In this document: one piece after another, positions 61,901 through 64,000 of the stretch | How positions within the stretch are numbered: position 1 is the first letter of the stretch | Layout: every line of letters begins with the position of its first letter | Source: Salminus brasiliensis | Lineage: Eukaryota; Chordata; Actinopteri; Characiformes; Bryconidae | NCBI RefSeq assembly: GCF_030463535.1 | Contig: NC_132878.1 | Coordinates: 37,391,261 to 37,455,260 of the forward strand | Direction of reading: 5' to 3' | DNA length: 64,000 nt | The notes under the pieces: generated by a model | The model's database searches: none | Seen by the model: only the letters and a program-made list of their open reading frames with translations | What the model was told of the DNA's origin: nothing | Program-made: the position numbers and the translations under genes

Positions 61901-63270
61901 TTGTTTTCTGTAGTGACAGCGCTTTTTTCAGTAGTGACTGCATTGTTTAGGTAGTGATAGCACTTTTTTCAGTAGTGACTGCATTGTTTTGGTAATGATG
62001 ACATTGTTTTCTGTAGTGACAGCACTTTATTTCAGTAGTGACTGCATTGTTTTGGTAGTGATGGCATTGTTTTCAGTAGTGACTGCATTGTTTTGGTAGT
62101 GATGGCATTGTTTTCTGTAGTGACAGCGCTTTTTTCAGTAGTGACTGCATTGTTTTGGTAGTGATTGCACTGCTTTCAGTAGTGACTGCATTGTCTAGGT
62201 AGTGACCGCACTGTTTTCAGTAGTCACTGCATTGTTTTGGTAGTGATGACATTGTTTTCAGTAGTGACTGCATTGTTTTGGTAGTGATTGCACTGTTTTC
62301 AGTAGTGACTGCATTGTTTTGGTAGTGATGGCATTGTTTTCAGTAGTGACTGCATTGTTTTGGTAGTGATGGCATTGTTTTCTGTAGTGACAGCGCTTTT
62401 TTCAGTAGTGACTGCATTGTTTAGGTAGTGATTGCATTGTTTTCAGTAGTGACTGCATTGTTTTGGTAGTGATTGCATTGTTTTCAGTAGTGACTGCATT
62501 GTTTTGGTAGTGATGGCATTGTTTTCAGTAGTGACGGCACTTTTTTCAGTAGTGACTGCATTGTTTTGGTAGTGATGACATTGTTTTCAGTAGTGACTGC
62601 ATTGTTTAGGTAGTGATGGCATTGTTTTCAGTAGTGACTGCATTGTTTTGGTAGTGATGGCATTGTTTTCTGTAGTGACAGCGCTTTTTTCAGTAGTGAC
62701 TACATTGTTTTGGTAGTGATTGCACTGTTTTCAGTAGTGACTGCATTGTTTAGGTAGTGACTGCACTGTTTTCAGTAGTGACTGCATTGTTTTGGTAGTG
62801 ATGACATTGTTTTCAGTAGTGACTGCATTGTTTAGGTAGTGATTGCACTGTTTTCAGTAGTGACTGCATTGTTTTGGTAGTGATGGCATTGTTTTCAGTA
62901 GTGACTGCATTGTTTTGGTAGTGATGGCATTGTTTTCTGTAGTGACAGCGCTTTTTTCAGTAGTGACTGCATTGTTTAGGTAGTGCCTACACTTTTTTCA
63001 GTAGTGACTGCATTGTTTTGGTAGTGATGACATTGTTTTCTGTAGTGACGGCACTTTTTTCAGTAGTGACTGCATTGTTTTCTGTAGTGATGGCATTGTT
63101 TTCAGTAGTGACTGCATTGTTTTGGTAGTGATGGCATTGTTTTCTGTAGTGACAGCGCTTTTTTCAGTAGTGACTGCATTGTTTTGGTAGTGATAGCATT
63201 GTTTTCAGTAGTGACTGCATTGTTTTGGTAGTGATGGAATTGTTTTCAGTAGTGACAACACTTTTTTCAG
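58993..63270 (+). repeat. 4.3-kb minisatellite of alternating 20/21-bp monomers (41-bp dimer)
   Basis: About 100 dimers. Monomer type B is TTTTGGTAGTGATGGCATTG (20 bp). Type A is TTTT followed by CAGTAGTGACTGCATTG (21 bp). Variant monomers carry CTGTAGTGACAGCGC or GGTAGTGATTGCACTG. All share a GTAGTGA core every 20-21 bp. The array is G/T-rich on the + strand and poor in C. It starts and ends in plain AT-rich DNA with no transposon ends visible. Both strands can stay open locally, but a 41-bp unit shifts frame each time, so it is not coding. Confidence 0.97.
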
Positions 63271-64000
63271 TGAAATGTGGCATTTGTCCTGCCATAATAC
63301 ATACAAATATTTTGGACTGATTTGCCCTTCATACTTTTTGCTTTGATCGATCTGATAGCTTATTTATCTTTTTTGATTATTAGAATAAATGTTTGAACAT
63401 TACATTTTATTACTATAGTCATGCCACTACAGAAACTACATTTAGGGATTAGTAGTTGGGTCAGTCACGTCATCTCTTGAGGTATTGCATTGGGTTTCAG
63501 TAGATTATAACATAATCATAATCATAAATGTCCCATCTAAAGTCTAAATAATCAACTGTTATTTTAAATGGTTTGTTTTTACTGTGGTACTGCTGTTGGA
63601 ATCAATTGGGTTAAATGGTCCATAGGTAGTATGTTCTGATTTTAAATTGGTTGGTTTTGAATGAAGAACTGCTGATACATTAAATCTCAGAGATGAAATG
63701 AAACCAGTTAAAACATCTATTCAATTTTTGAACTGCAGGGATGACATCCTCTTGCAATGCTCCTAAAGCAAACACCTGGATATACCCTAAAAAAGTGTTT
63801 AAATACTTTTGGGGACATGGTTGGACTTGGGGCATGTGTTATGTGCACCAAGACTAAAAAATAAAAACAATGACTCTGTAACATGAAAACATAGCATGAG
63901 CTGGGTTTGACTAATGATCAACCTGATCAATGATTTTAATTTACATAGTCTTTCAAAATGCTTACGATTCCCATATGGTGCAGCATACCATTAGGATTGA
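63271..64000. other. Flank of the array, nothing recognised
   Basis: AT-rich sequence to the window end, without gene or nameable repeat. Confidence 0.5.

Noticed and set aside
58993..63270. CRISPR-like array of short repeats
   Set aside because: There are no unique spacers, the monomers are contiguous, and the genome is eukaryotic.

Overview
The window is vertebrate nuclear DNA, almost certainly from a ray-finned (teleost) fish. It holds two intron-containing genes whose proteins are near-identical to vertebrate orthologues. The non-coding part is packed with fish-style repeats: hAT and Tc1-like DNA transposon remnants, tRNA-derived SINEs with an L2-like tail, and many dinucleotide microsatellites. 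The exact species cannot be told from the sequence.

Layout. Positions 1-3260 hold erh (enhancer of rudimentary homolog), complete on the + strand: four coding exons, 104 residues, stop at 2228, with polyadenylation signals at 2787 and 3254. Positions 3280-4447 are a CpG-rich promoter and 5' leader. Positions 4448-17907 hold ppp4r3a (SMEK1, protein phosphatase 4 regulatory subunit 3A), also on the + strand: fifteen coding exons, 818 residues, all GT-AG introns, with a 3' UTR of about 1 kb. The two genes are tandem and head-to-tail, about 1.2 kb apart.

Positions 19000-58990 show no recognisable complete gene. This stretch is a mosaic of decayed transposons, microsatellites and pyrimidine tracts. 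Between them lie unique, motif-rich blocks that could be conserved regulatory elements of a gene outside the window. One minus-strand open segment near 36.7 kb looks like the C-terminal exon of an unidentified protein.

Positions 58993-63270 are a 4.3-kb tandem array built from alternating 20- and 21-bp monomers (41-bp dimer), with higher-order duplications. The last 730 bp are AT-rich and unremarkable.

Function. ERH is a small homodimeric nuclear adaptor in RNA processing, including Microprocessor and splicing complexes. PPP4R3A is the substrate-recruiting subunit of the PP4 phosphatase. Nothing in the sequence suggests they work in one pathway; they look like neighbouring housekeeping genes. 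No unambiguous new system was found. The most unusual items are the dimeric minisatellite, the orphan exon-like segment, perfect hAT target-site duplications (one dating a nested insertion), a dispersed repeat carrying a perfect DR1 nuclear-receptor motif, and microsatellites that form part of splice sites.
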